Shown piece after piece: positions 1 through 6,047 of a DNA stretch of 9,380 bases; positions within the stretch are counted from its first letter, which is position 1, and every line of letters starts with the position of its first letter. The DNA comes from Polyangia bacterium (GTDB taxonomy: Bacteria > Myxococcota_A > Polyangia > Polyangiales > Polyangiaceae), in the NCBI GenBank assembly GCA_030433055.1, contig JAUILJ010000238.1, positions 1-9,380 on the forward strand, written 5' to 3'. The notes under the pieces were generated by a model that did not search any database, was not told where the DNA came from, and saw only the letters and a list, made by a program, of their open reading frames with translations. A program made the position numbers and the translations under genes.

Positions 1-461
1 TGGGCACTGGTCTGGGGCTCGCCATCACCGCTCAGATCATCCGCGATCATGGAGGACAAGTTCGGTTGGAGGCGCGCCCCGAAGGCGGCACGCGGGCCGT
101 GATCGAACTGAGCGCACCGATCAGCAACGCGACCAAGGTGCTGGTGCTCGACGGCGACCCAAGCAAGCGTCGGGTTCTCGCCTCTGCGCTGCGAGCATCC
201 CACTTCGAGGTCAGCACCTCGGATAACCCCACGGAAGCAGAAGCCGTACTGCGACAGAGCGCTGCGCACGTCCTGGTGGCATTCGCGCCAGTCGCGGATC
301 TGACCATCCAAGCTTTGAAGAGCGCCGCGCCGGGAATCGCCATACTTGTGGTCGGAGAGGACACCGAGCAGCACACAGCGTGTGAAGGTGTCGAGACACT
401 GAGCGGCCCCCTCAACCGCGATCGCCTGGCGGCTACCATACGTCGCCTGAGCGGGAACTAG
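1..461 (+). CDS. Hybrid sensor histidine kinase, C-terminal part (partial at 5' end)
   Basis: The reading frame starts at base 3 and is open at the left edge, so only the C-terminal 152 residues are present. The first residues, GTGLGLAI, are the G2 box of a GHKL histidine kinase ATPase domain. They are followed by HGGQVRLEARPEGGTRAVIEL, the usual last strands of that domain. From about visible residue 42 a receiver-like domain follows (KVLVLDGDPSKRRVL). It keeps the acidic pair (DGD), but the end of strand beta-3, where the phosphorylated Asp should be, reads VLVAFAP. The beta-4 Ser/Thr (VVGED) and the beta-5 Lys (LSGPL instead of xKP) are also missing. The protein is therefore a kinase with a C-terminal receiver that probably cannot be phosphorylated and may act as a dimerisation or interaction module. 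The signal sensed is unknown because the N-terminus lies outside the window. Confidence 0.88.
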   Translation, partial: GTGLGLAITAQIIRDHGGQVRLEARPEGGTRAVIELSAPISNATKVLVLDGDPSKRRVLASALRASHFEVSTSDNPTEAEAVLRQSAAHVLVAFAPVADLTIQALKSAAPGIAILVVGEDTEQHTACEGVETLSGPLNRDRLAATIRRLSGN

Positions 462-480
462 GGACACCCGTCCCCCGCTC
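449..480 (+). terminator. Weak hairpin over the histidine kinase stop codon
   Basis: GAGCGGG (449-455) pairs with CCCGCTC (474-480), and inside it GGAC (462-465) can pair with GTCC (470-473) around an ACCC loop. The structure spans the TAG at 459-461. There is no run of T after it, so it is at best a weak or Rho-assisted terminator, or simply GC-rich chance pairing. Confidence 0.3.
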
Positions 481-556
481 GCACGCGGTCGTCCAGGCTT
501 CCAGAGCCAGGCGGCGTGCGCCAAGCAGGGTTTGTTCTCGCTTCGCCGCCCGCGAA

Positions 557-584
557 TTGCCACCTGGAGGCGATCGGTTATAGC
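557..584 (+). promoter_or_regulatory. Candidate sigma-70-type promoter for the ydcF-like/HEAT-PPIase/coaX run
   Basis: TTGCCA (557-562, five of six matches to TTGACA) is followed after 16 bp by TATAGC (579-584, four of six matches to TATAAT). Transcription would start near 590-592, only about 4-6 bases before the ATG at 596. No Shine-Dalgarno sequence precedes that ATG, which fits a leaderless or nearly leaderless mRNA. This is judged by eye only. Confidence 0.4.
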
Positions 585-595
585 GTCCGACAGCC

Positions 596-1096
596 ATGAG
601 CGTGGAGCAAGCCATCGTGATACTCGGATGCCGGGTCGAACCCGGTGGCGAGGTCCGCGGCGCGCTCAAGCGCCGTGTGGCGCGGGGGGCGACGCTGTAC
701 CACGATCGCAGGCTGGAGCTGGTGGTCGTGTCTGGGGGCAAGCACTGGTATGGCTCGAGCGAAGCCCAGGCGATGCGCAGCGAGCTGCAGCGACTCGGCG
801 TCCCGAGCCAGGTCATCCTCGAAGAAGCCGAGTCGTTCTCGACGCGAGAGAACGCCGCCTTCAGCGCGCTGCTTCTCGCGGAGCGGGCCGTGAGCCACGT
901 CCACCTCGTGACCTGCGATTTTCACATGCGACGCGCGGCTAGCCTGTTCCGGGAGCGTGGCTTGCAAGTCGATGAGTACCCGGCGCGGTCCCCCATCTCC
1001 CCGGCGGCGCGCGCGCAGCGGGCGATGTCGGAGCTGCTCAAGGCCGCCCTGGATCGCTACGCTCCCTGGGGCATCGGCTCGAGGTACCCCCGTTGA
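596..1096 (+). CDS. YdcF/SanA-like DUF218 domain protein
   Basis: A 166-residue protein covering little more than one DUF218 domain. Visible family signatures are the first strand AIVILGCRV (6-14), VVVSGGKHW (43-51), SEAQAM (55-60), the STRENA motif (82-87), and LVTCDFHMRRA (104-114) with its conserved His and Arg. E. coli relatives are SanA, linked to vancomycin sensitivity and envelope integrity, and YdcF, which binds S-adenosylmethionine; the exact chemistry of the family is not settled. This copy has no signal peptide or membrane segment, so it is predicted to be cytoplasmic, unlike SanA. The ATG at 596 is chosen because the conserved domain begins within a few residues; no clear Shine-Dalgarno sequence precedes it. 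Its TGA overlaps the next gene's ATG by one base (TGATG), indicating translational coupling. Confidence 0.85.
   Translation: MSVEQAIVILGCRVEPGGEVRGALKRRVARGATLYHDRRLELVVVSGGKHWYGSSEAQAMRSELQRLGVPSQVILEEAESFSTRENAAFSALLLAERAVSHVHLVTCDFHMRRAASLFRERGLQVDEYPARSPISPAARAQRAMSELLKAALDRYAPWGIGSRYPR
1081..1085 (+). promoter_or_regulatory. Ribosome binding site of the HEAT/PPIase lipoprotein gene
   Basis: GAGGT lies 10 bases before ATG 1096 and 7 bases before an in-frame TTG at 1093. Both starts are possible and differ by one residue. ATG is preferred by codon; the TTG has slightly better spacing. Confidence 0.45.
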
Positions 1097-3327
1097 TGCG
1101 TTCGCATCGAGCGCATTGGCGCGGCGCCAGCCTCGTGTCTCTCGCGCTGCTCTTGATCGGTTGCCGCGAGGATAAGCCAGCCAGTGGCGGCGCGCCATCC
1201 GCTTCTGTTCCGCCGAGCTCCAGCGTTGCCAAGCCAGCCGACGACGACGAGGAACCGCCGAGCGAAGCGGTCGCGGGGCGCCTGGCGGCGCTCGCAGTCG
1301 CCGAGCAACGTCGAGACTCCAGCGGGGTAAAGCCCGCAGATCTACGGCACGAAAGCCCTCTGGTGCGGCGTGCCGCTGCGCGAGCGCTGGCACGCATCGC
1401 CGACGTGGAAGCGCACAAGCGACTCGTCGAGCGGCTGCGGGATGAAGATCCGGAGGTCATCACCTGGGCAGCGTACGGCATTGGCTTCAGCTGCGACGGC
1501 CAGAGGTTCTCAGCCGTGCGGGCCCTGGTCACCCGCGCCGCGAGCCTCAGCCTCACGCGGGATAGTGTCTCCCCCACGGCCGAGGGCCTCGACCCCTACG
1601 TCGCCTTCGCAGACGCCCTCGCTCGCTGCGGAGGAGTCGAGGCGGAAGCGAGCCTGAACGCTTGGCTCAGTTCGTCGGTGAAAGGCCTGCCCGAGCAGGC
1701 GGCAGCGGCGCTCACGCGCCTGGCAGCTCGCGCCCATAAACTCCATGGGGAAACGGTGGTCAGCTTGCTGGACGCGGCGAGCAAGCAGAACTTCGCGCTC
1801 GCCCTCGCCCCGCTTGGGCATTTCGATCCGGAGAGCTCGAGCGTCGCGAAGCGCATGCGCGAGGTGGCGTCAGGCGTGCTGGAGAAGACCGACCCCAAGT
1901 CTGGAGATGGCGTGTTCGTGGTCCGGGCGCTCGCCAGGAGCGGCCCCGAAGCGGCCCCTGATTTGCACCGAGTCATCACCGATCCGAAGCAACCTCTCAC
2001 CGCACGGATCGAAGCCGCTCGAGGTCTCACCAAGCTGGACACCGCGGGACAGAACGCGCTGCGCGACGCGCTGGCTCAGCTCGCCAAGGACCAAGCACAG
2101 GTCACTCAGAGCCTGGGCAAGCCGGAGTTCGCGTTGATCCTCGAGCTGGTGAGCGGACTCAAGCCGCCGCTCCGGGCTGCTCAAGCTGCTCTCGAAGCGC
2201 TGGCAGAGCTGCCTCTTCCAGACAAGAAGCCGGAACGACGCCGCGCCATCCTCCTGCGCTGCAGCGCTGCCGCGCGGGTTGCAGGCACACGCAGCCTGTA
2301 CCCCAAGCTCGTCGAGTGTGATCCGGACGACTCCTACGTCAAGGCGAAGTACGTTCTCGAGGTGCTCGACCGTGGCGAGCTCACCCGAGCCCGATACATT
2401 CGGTGGCACGAACTGACCAAGCACAGCGATCGCCGCGTGCGTGAGGGCGCCCTCAACCTGCTCGCCGCGCACCCCGAGGCGGCAGATCAATATCAAGCGC
2501 TCACCGCTGCGCTGAAGGCCAAAGAGCCCGGCGTGGTCGCCGTGGCGGCGGAGATCCTCGCTGCTCACCCTGATCGAGCGAGCAAGGCAGAAGGGGAGGG
2601 CAGCGCATTCTCGCCCGAGCCGGCTTTGGTGGACGCCCTGTTCGCTGCAGTGGAGCAGAAGCGCGATGCCAGCCAAGTGGAAATCACCAGTGTGCTGATC
2701 GACGCCTTGGCTGCCCTGTCCCTCAAGGGTTCGAAACAGATCAACGCGCGAGAGAAGCTGGTACAGGGTTACTGCAAATCCCCAAACGTCACCCTACGTT
2801 CCCATGCAGAAAAGGCACTACGCGCCACCGGAAACAAGCGCGCGGTTTGCAATGAGTTCGTTGCCCCCAAGAGCATCGCGGCCATGGACCTGCCGCGCGC
2901 GGAAACCAAGGTCGTGGTGGAGTTCGACCTCGACATCGCAAAGCTCGGTCTGGAGCTCGATCCTACGCTCGCCCCGGTGTCGGTCGCGCGCATTCAGGAC
3001 CTGGTGACACGCGGCTTTTACAATGGCCTGACCATGCACCGCGTGGTGTCAGCCTTCGTTGTACAGTTCGGAGATCCCCACGGGGACAGCTACGGCGGCG
3101 CCGAAGGCGAGCCGCTGCGCTGTGAGACTTCCCCCGTGCCCTTCGGCAAGCTTGGAGTCGGTCTGGCCCTGAGCGGTCGAGACACGGCATCCAGTCAGCT
3201 GTTCGTTACTCTGGGGCGGTTTCCGCGACTCGACGGCAGCTATCCGCTACTTGGAAGAGCCACCGGAGACTGGAACCGCGTCGTCGAAGGTGACGTGATC
3301 CGCAAAGCCAAGATCGCGAGTCAGTGA
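1096..3327 (+). CDS. Lipoprotein with HEAT repeats and C-terminal cyclophilin-type peptidyl-prolyl isomerase domain
   Basis: A 743-residue protein. Residues 1-23 form a lipoprotein signal peptide: a basic N-terminus, a hydrophobic SLVSLALLLIG stretch and lipobox LIGC with Cys23. A low-complexity linker rich in Ser/Pro/Asp/Glu follows. From about 70 to 600 the sequence is alpha-helical and HEAT-like; a clear repeat is ESPLVRRAAARALARIAD. From about 604 a cyclophilin domain runs to the end: FYNGLTMHRVVSAFVVQFGD (641-660) with the catalytic Arg649, Phe654 and Gln657, then SSQLFVT (699-705) with Gln701 and Phe703, then LDGSYPLLGRA. The key active-site Arg is kept, so it may catalyse cis/trans prolyl isomerisation; the Trp and His of the human cyclophilin A pocket are replaced here by Arg711 and Tyr716. 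It is predicted to be membrane-anchored in the envelope, where the HEAT solenoid could present clients to the isomerase. It is coupled to the gene upstream by a one-base overlap and lies 28 bases before coaX. Confidence 0.85.
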   Translation: MRSHRAHWRGASLVSLALLLIGCREDKPASGGAPSASVPPSSSVAKPADDDEEPPSEAVAGRLAALAVAEQRRDSSGVKPADLRHESPLVRRAAARALARIADVEAHKRLVERLRDEDPEVITWAAYGIGFSCDGQRFSAVRALVTRAASLSLTRDSVSPTAEGLDPYVAFADALARCGGVEAEASLNAWLSSSVKGLPEQAAAALTRLAARAHKLHGETVVSLLDAASKQNFALALAPLGHFDPESSSVAKRMREVASGVLEKTDPKSGDGVFVVRALARSGPEAAPDLHRVITDPKQPLTARIEAARGLTKLDTAGQNALRDALAQLAKDQAQVTQSLGKPEFALILELVSGLKPPLRAAQAALEALAELPLPDKKPERRRAILLRCSAAARVAGTRSLYPKLVECDPDDSYVKAKYVLEVLDRGELTRARYIRWHELTKHSDRRVREGALNLLAAHPEAADQYQALTAALKAKEPGVVAVAAEILAAHPDRASKAEGEGSAFSPEPALVDALFAAVEQKRDASQVEITSVLIDALAALSLKGSKQINAREKLVQGYCKSPNVTLRSHAEKALRATGNKRAVCNEFVAPKSIAAMDLPRAETKVVVEFDLDIAKLGLELDPTLAPVSVARIQDLVTRGFYNGLTMHRVVSAFVVQFGDPHGDSYGGAEGEPLRCETSPVPFGKLGVGLALSGRDTASSQLFVTLGRFPRLDGSYPLLGRATGDWNRVVEGDVIRKAKIASQ

Positions 3328-3346
3328 CCGCGCCGGTAAGTGACAC

Positions 3347-3351
3347 GAGGA
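3347..3351 (+). promoter_or_regulatory. Ribosome binding site of coaX
   Basis: GAGGA ends four bases before ATG 3356. This supports the chosen start, which begins exactly at the conserved first strand of the enzyme. Confidence 0.6.
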
Positions 3352-3355
3352 ACCC

Positions 3356-4132
3356 ATGCTGCTAGCCGTCGACATCGGAAACACCAACATCGCCTTCGGT
3401 CTCTACGACAAGGAAGAGCTCGTGCAGACCTTCCGCGCGGAGACGGTTCGAGCCCGCACCGCCGACGAGTACGGCGTGCTGCTACGGCAGATGCTCGCGC
3501 TACGCGGTATCGATCCGAGCGTAGTCGCCGCCGCCATCGTCGCGAGCGTGGTTCCACCTCTCACAGACGTGATGGTGGACGCTGTCCGCCACGCGTTCGC
3601 TCGGGAAGCCCTGGTGGTCGGCCCCGGGCTGAAGACGGGCATCAGCATCCTCTACGAAAACCCCAGAGACGTGGGGGCCGATCGAGTCGTGAACGCAGTT
3701 GCCGCGTACGAGCGGGTGCGCGCTGGAGTGATCGTCGTGGATTTCGGTACCGCGACCACCTTCGACTGCATCTCACCAAAAGCCGAGTACCTCGGTGGAG
3801 TCATCGTCCCTGGCATCCAGGTCAGCCTGGATGGGCTGCTCGGCCGCGCAGCGAAGCTCTCGCGCATCGAGATCGCAGTGCCGCCGCGAGTCGTGGGTCG
3901 AAACACCACGAACTCGCTGCAGTCAGGCATCGTTCACGGCTACGCGAGCCTGGTGGACGGCTTGGTGGAGAAGCTCATCGACGAGCTCGGCTTCGAGTGC
4001 GAGGTGATCGCGACCGGCGGCCTCGCAACGCTCATCGCCCAGCACACCAAGCACCTACAAACCGTAGACGACACGCTGACCCTGTACGGCCTGCGCATCC
4101 TTCACGAGCGCAACACGTCCCGTCGCCGCTAG
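3356..4132 (+). CDS. coaX: Type III pantothenate kinase
   Basis: Phosphorylates pantothenate to 4'-phosphopantothenate with ATP, the first committed step of coenzyme A synthesis, in the cytoplasm. Type III enzymes belong to the acetate/sugar kinase/Hsp70/actin (ASKHA) fold. All signatures are visible: the N-terminal phosphate loop DIGNTN (6-11), GPGLKTG (89-95), GADR (107-110) with the catalytic Asp109, and DFGTATTFD (129-137), followed by GGVIVPG and a C-terminal ATGGLA (near 222-227). At 258 residues it has normal family length and appears intact. This enzyme class is known to need a monovalent cation and to resist CoA feedback. In many bacteria coaX follows birA (biotin ligase); here it follows the HEAT/PPIase lipoprotein gene by 28 bases and is probably co-transcribed with it. 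It is the last gene of the plus-strand run, before a strong hairpin. Confidence 0.97.
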   Translation: MLLAVDIGNTNIAFGLYDKEELVQTFRAETVRARTADEYGVLLRQMLALRGIDPSVVAAAIVASVVPPLTDVMVDAVRHAFAREALVVGPGLKTGISILYENPRDVGADRVVNAVAAYERVRAGVIVVDFGTATTFDCISPKAEYLGGVIVPGIQVSLDGLLGRAAKLSRIEIAVPPRVVGRNTTNSLQSGIVHGYASLVDGLVEKLIDELGFECEVIATGGLATLIAQHTKHLQTVDDTLTLYGLRILHERNTSRRR

Positions 4133-4225
4133 GTTCCGCCGAACGAAAGCGAGTGGCAGCTAAACGCTCGGCTCGCCGCCCCAGCCAACCCGTGGTGGCT
4201 GCTCGTTGGCAGGCCCAAATTTGAA

Positions 4226-4253
4226 AAGGCCGAGGACGTTTGTCCTCGGCCTT
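4226..4253. terminator. Bidirectional intrinsic terminator between convergent genes
   Basis: A perfect 12-bp stem (AAGGCCGAGGAC, 4226-4237, with GTCCTCGGCCTT, 4242-4253) closes a four-base GTTT loop. It lies between the end of coaX (4132, plus) and the end of the repeat lipoprotein gene (4278, minus). On the minus strand the stem runs into TTTTCAAATTT, a fair T-tract, so it is best as the minus-strand terminator. The plus strand has only CTTCCC after it. Confidence 0.88.
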
Positions 4254-4277
4254 CCCGCGCTTGGCTAGCAGCCAGTG

Positions 4278-4997
4278 CTACTTCTCGTAGACCTGCGCTG
4301 CCGCAATACCGGAGCCGCCACGCACCGTGAGCACCAGCTTCACGGGAGCCGCCGCCGGGAGCGCCCAACGGTAGCAGTCGGGGTTAGGCCCGAGGACCGC
4401 CTGCGAGCCCTGGGCGTTGTCCTGCGCCATGACCGGGGCCATGCCCGGAATGGGGCTGACAGCGACGAACTGAACGTCTACCTCAGTGACGCCCGGCGGC
4501 ATCCCTGCGGCAACGACGGTGTAGCACTTGCCGGGCTGCAGCTGGATCTGCGACTCGAGGGTCTGACCCGTCTGGAAGTTGCCGACGAGGGCCGAGCCGA
4601 CCGCCTTGGCGCCTGGTGGCACCGACCCAGCGGCTAGCTGCTGGAGAATCGGCTGAGCAACGGCGCCTGCGGCCGGGTCCAAGGCCTGGGCCTGGCCACC
4701 ACTGCTCTGCTGCATACCGGGCAAGCCGGGGATGCCCGGGGCGGTACCCGCGGGCGGCGCGGTCCCAGCGGGAGGCGCGGTTCCAGCCGGCGGCTGCTGC
4801 TGGTAGCCGGGCTGCTGCTGGTAGCCGGGCTGCTGCTGGTAGCCGGGCTGCTGCTGATAGCCGGGCTGGCCATAGCCGGGTTGCTGCTGGTAGCCCGCGG
4901 TCTGGGCCTGTTCCTCTTCGTCGTTCTTGCGGCAGGCGACCAACGCCATCGAGCTGGCTAGGACGGCAACCGTGGTGATCTTGAGCGATGTACGCAT
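4278..4997 (-). CDS. Repeat-containing lipoprotein of unknown function (GYQQQP/PPAGTA repeats)
   Basis: A 239-residue protein. Residues 1-22 are a lipoprotein signal with lipobox LVAC (Cys22). After a charged stretch (RKNDEEEQ) residues 35-69 are six tandem copies of GYQQQP, one degenerate (GYGQP), then three copies of PPAGTA (70-87) and a Gly/Pro/Met stretch. The flexible linker leads to a C-terminal domain (about 100-239) with beta-strand-like alternation and two cysteines, C158 (PGKCYTVVAAG) and C208 (NPDCYRWA), that could form a disulfide, ending GSGIAAAQVYEK. The layout, lipid anchor plus extended linker plus small globular domain, suggests a periplasmic or surface-exposed envelope protein. 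I do not recognise a named family. The start is supported by GGGAG eight bases upstream. The gene stands alone, with its own candidate promoter and terminator. Confidence 0.85.
   Translation of the reverse strand: MRTSLKITTVAVLASSMALVACRKNDEEEQAQTAGYQQQPGYGQPGYQQQPGYQQQPGYQQQPGYQQQPPAGTAPPAGTAPPAGTAPGIPGLPGMQQSSGGQAQALDPAAGAVAQPILQQLAAGSVPPGAKAVGSALVGNFQTGQTLESQIQLQPGKCYTVVAAGMPPGVTEVDVQFVAVSPIPGMAPVMAQDNAQGSQAVLGPNPDCYRWALPAAAPVKLVLTVRGGSGIAAAQVYEK
4737..4790 (-). repeat. Three 18-bp tandem repeats encoding PPAGTA
   Basis: Three successive near-identical 18-bp units encode the Pro-Pro-Ala-Gly-Thr-Ala repeat (residues 70-87 of the lipoprotein). They directly adjoin the GYQQQP repeats, and copies differ mostly at third codon positions, so the repeat is kept at protein level. 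Confidence 0.75.
4791..4895 (-). repeat. 18-bp tandem repeats encoding GYQQQP
   Basis: Six units encode residues 35-69 of the lipoprotein. Four are full 18-bp copies in a row (4791-4862) with consensus GGCTACCAGCAGCAGCCC. A shortened 15-bp unit (GYGQP) and one more full copy lie on the N-terminal side. All lengths are multiples of three, so copy-number change would keep the frame. Confidence 0.8.
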
Positions 4998-4999
4998 TC

Positions 5000-5012
5000 G
5001 TAAAGCTCCCTG
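5000..5012 (-). promoter_or_regulatory. Ribosome binding site region of the repeat lipoprotein gene
   Basis: On the minus strand GGGAG is followed by CTTTACGA and then ATG at 4997, an eight-base spacing that supports this start. Confidence 0.5.
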
Positions 5013-5061
5013 ACGTGTTGTCGGGTTTGGGACGGCGAACCGCCCAGAAGCGAGAGGCTAG

Positions 5062-5089
5062 CCTATAGACGTGCGGGGGTGGCTAGCAA
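5062..5089 (-). promoter_or_regulatory. Candidate promoter of the repeat lipoprotein gene
   Basis: On the minus strand TTGCTA (5089-5084) and TATAGG (5067-5062) are separated by 16 bp, the same design as the candidate promoter at 557-584. This would give a leader of about 55-60 bases. Two direct copies of GGCTAGC (5056-5062 and 5081-5087) overlap the -10 and -35 ends and could be regulator sites. The rest of the 229-base gap (4998-5226) holds an AT-richer patch near 5170-5200 but no gene or hairpin that I can support. Confidence 0.4.
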
Positions 5090-5226
5090 GTCATCCCAGA
5101 ATGCGTAGCAGCGCTGAATCTTACACGAGTCGCGGGTGTCCCAGATCCGATCGCGCCCTCCCGGCGCAGACAATAATCCTGTAATTCAAACAACTTACAC
5201 CCGATGCCCTGATTCCTGACCCAGGC

Positions 5227-5994
5227 TCACTGGCAGGCGGTGGGCACATGTGAGGGCAAGGCGTCGCACCCGGTGAGCGCGAACCGATGCCCATTGCCAG
5301 CACAGTCGCAGACGACAGGACCGTCGGTTGGGCCCTCACAGCTGACGCTCACCCCACCCTGACACGTGGCATCACAGCTCTGACGACCGTTCTCCTCCGT
5401 AGTACCGCCGCCACCACATGCTTCGGGGGTCCCTTGCGACGGCGGGTCGTAACATTCCGTAAGGAAAATATCATCGAGCGTCGTGCATGACAGCAGCGCG
5501 AACGTGTGACCCACCTGAGGGCCCGCTTCACACACGCAGGTCACCGCGGACTGATCACCTGAGCACGAGACCCGGGTACCGTCGGTGCAGTAGGCGTCGC
5601 AGTGTTGATCCGGCTGCTCATAGGTAGTGCTCGAGCCACCGCACCCACCCGGGCCGGATGGGGATCCATACATGCACTCGCTGGCTGCCTGCTGCTCATC
5701 GAAGCAACCGTCTGCAGTGACCTCACCGTCTTCACAGTAGAGCTCGAGCCCTCGCCCACAGGTGAGCATCGCGTCCACCTCACCCGTACAGCTCCTTGCT
5801 TGAGCCAATTGGTCCTGATCCGCGAACGTACTCAAGCACTCGGCACGGGTCGGGCCGCACGGAAGTGCGCTCATCTTGGCGCAGATGACCTCCGAGTCGC
5901 TCAGGGCGTCTTGGTTGCTGCCGCTCCCCAGGTTCGTCTCGTTCGAGCAGGCGGCGAGCAACGCGAACAGACTCAGGCTGATGTACTTGTGCAT
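5227..5994 (-). CDS. Cys-rich lipoprotein with duplicated eight-cysteine module
   Basis: A 255-residue predicted lipoprotein: MHKYISLSLFALLAAC with the lipobox ending at Cys16. Three cysteine-rich parts follow: an N-terminal part (C38-C107, eight Cys), module A (C118-C181) and module B (C193-C254). A and B are clear internal repeats sharing C-x13-C-x3-C-x7-C-x8/9-C-x-C-x11/14-C-x10-C plus the phrases CGGxxTT and GHxFAL. The even cysteine count in each part suggests disulfide-bonded domains outside the cytoplasm. I recognise no named family. Start choice is open: ATG 5994 has a perfect AGGAGG but only one base before the start, while ATG 6051 overlaps the upstream stop as ATGA and would add 19 residues (MSGEVRFRDPPPAARGLGG) before the signal. 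I prefer 5994 because it gives a normal signal peptide. It is the last gene of the minus-strand cluster. Confidence 0.8.
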   Translation of the reverse strand: MHKYISLSLFALLAACSNETNLGSGSNQDALSDSEVICAKMSALPCGPTRAECLSTFADQDQLAQARSCTGEVDAMLTCGRGLELYCEDGEVTADGCFDEQQAASECMYGSPSGPGGCGGSSTTYEQPDQHCDAYCTDGTRVSCSGDQSAVTCVCEAGPQVGHTFALLSCTTLDDIFLTECYDPPSQGTPEACGGGGTTEENGRQSCDATCQGGVSVSCEGPTDGPVVCDCAGNGHRFALTGCDALPSHVPTACQ

Positions 5995-5995
5995 G

Positions 5996-6001
5996 CCTCC
6001 T
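5996..6001 (-). promoter_or_regulatory. Strong Shine-Dalgarno unusually close to the Cys-rich lipoprotein start
   Basis: AGGAGG on the minus strand is separated from ATG 5994 by one base only. The match to the anti-Shine-Dalgarno sequence is excellent but the spacing is abnormally short; see the start-site note for the gene. Confidence 0.5.
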
Positions 6002-6047
6002 AATCCCCGAGCGGCGGGTGGCGGATCACGGAAACGTACCTCGCCGC

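Noticed and set aside
578..1393. Long open minus-strand frame opposite the ydcF-like gene
   Set aside because: Arg/Ala-rich shadow with no domain signals; the opposite strand encodes clear DUF218 motifs.
1870..2676. 268-codon open minus-strand frame opposite the HEAT region
   Set aside because: High-GC antisense shadow; the plus frame continues one protein with a lipobox at one end and a cyclophilin domain at the other.
4182..4201. Small hairpin after coaX (CAGCCA with TGGCTG)
   Set aside because: Only 6 bp with an 8-base loop and no T-tract; the perfect hairpin at 4226-4253 explains termination better.
3340..4224. Long open plus-strand frame of 294 codons across coaX
   Set aside because: It is an Arg/His/Ser-rich out-of-frame reading of coaX, which has full family motifs in its own frame.
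4791..4895. Regular short repeats considered as a CRISPR array
   Set aside because: The units are contiguous 18-bp codon repeats without spacers and lie inside a lipoprotein gene.
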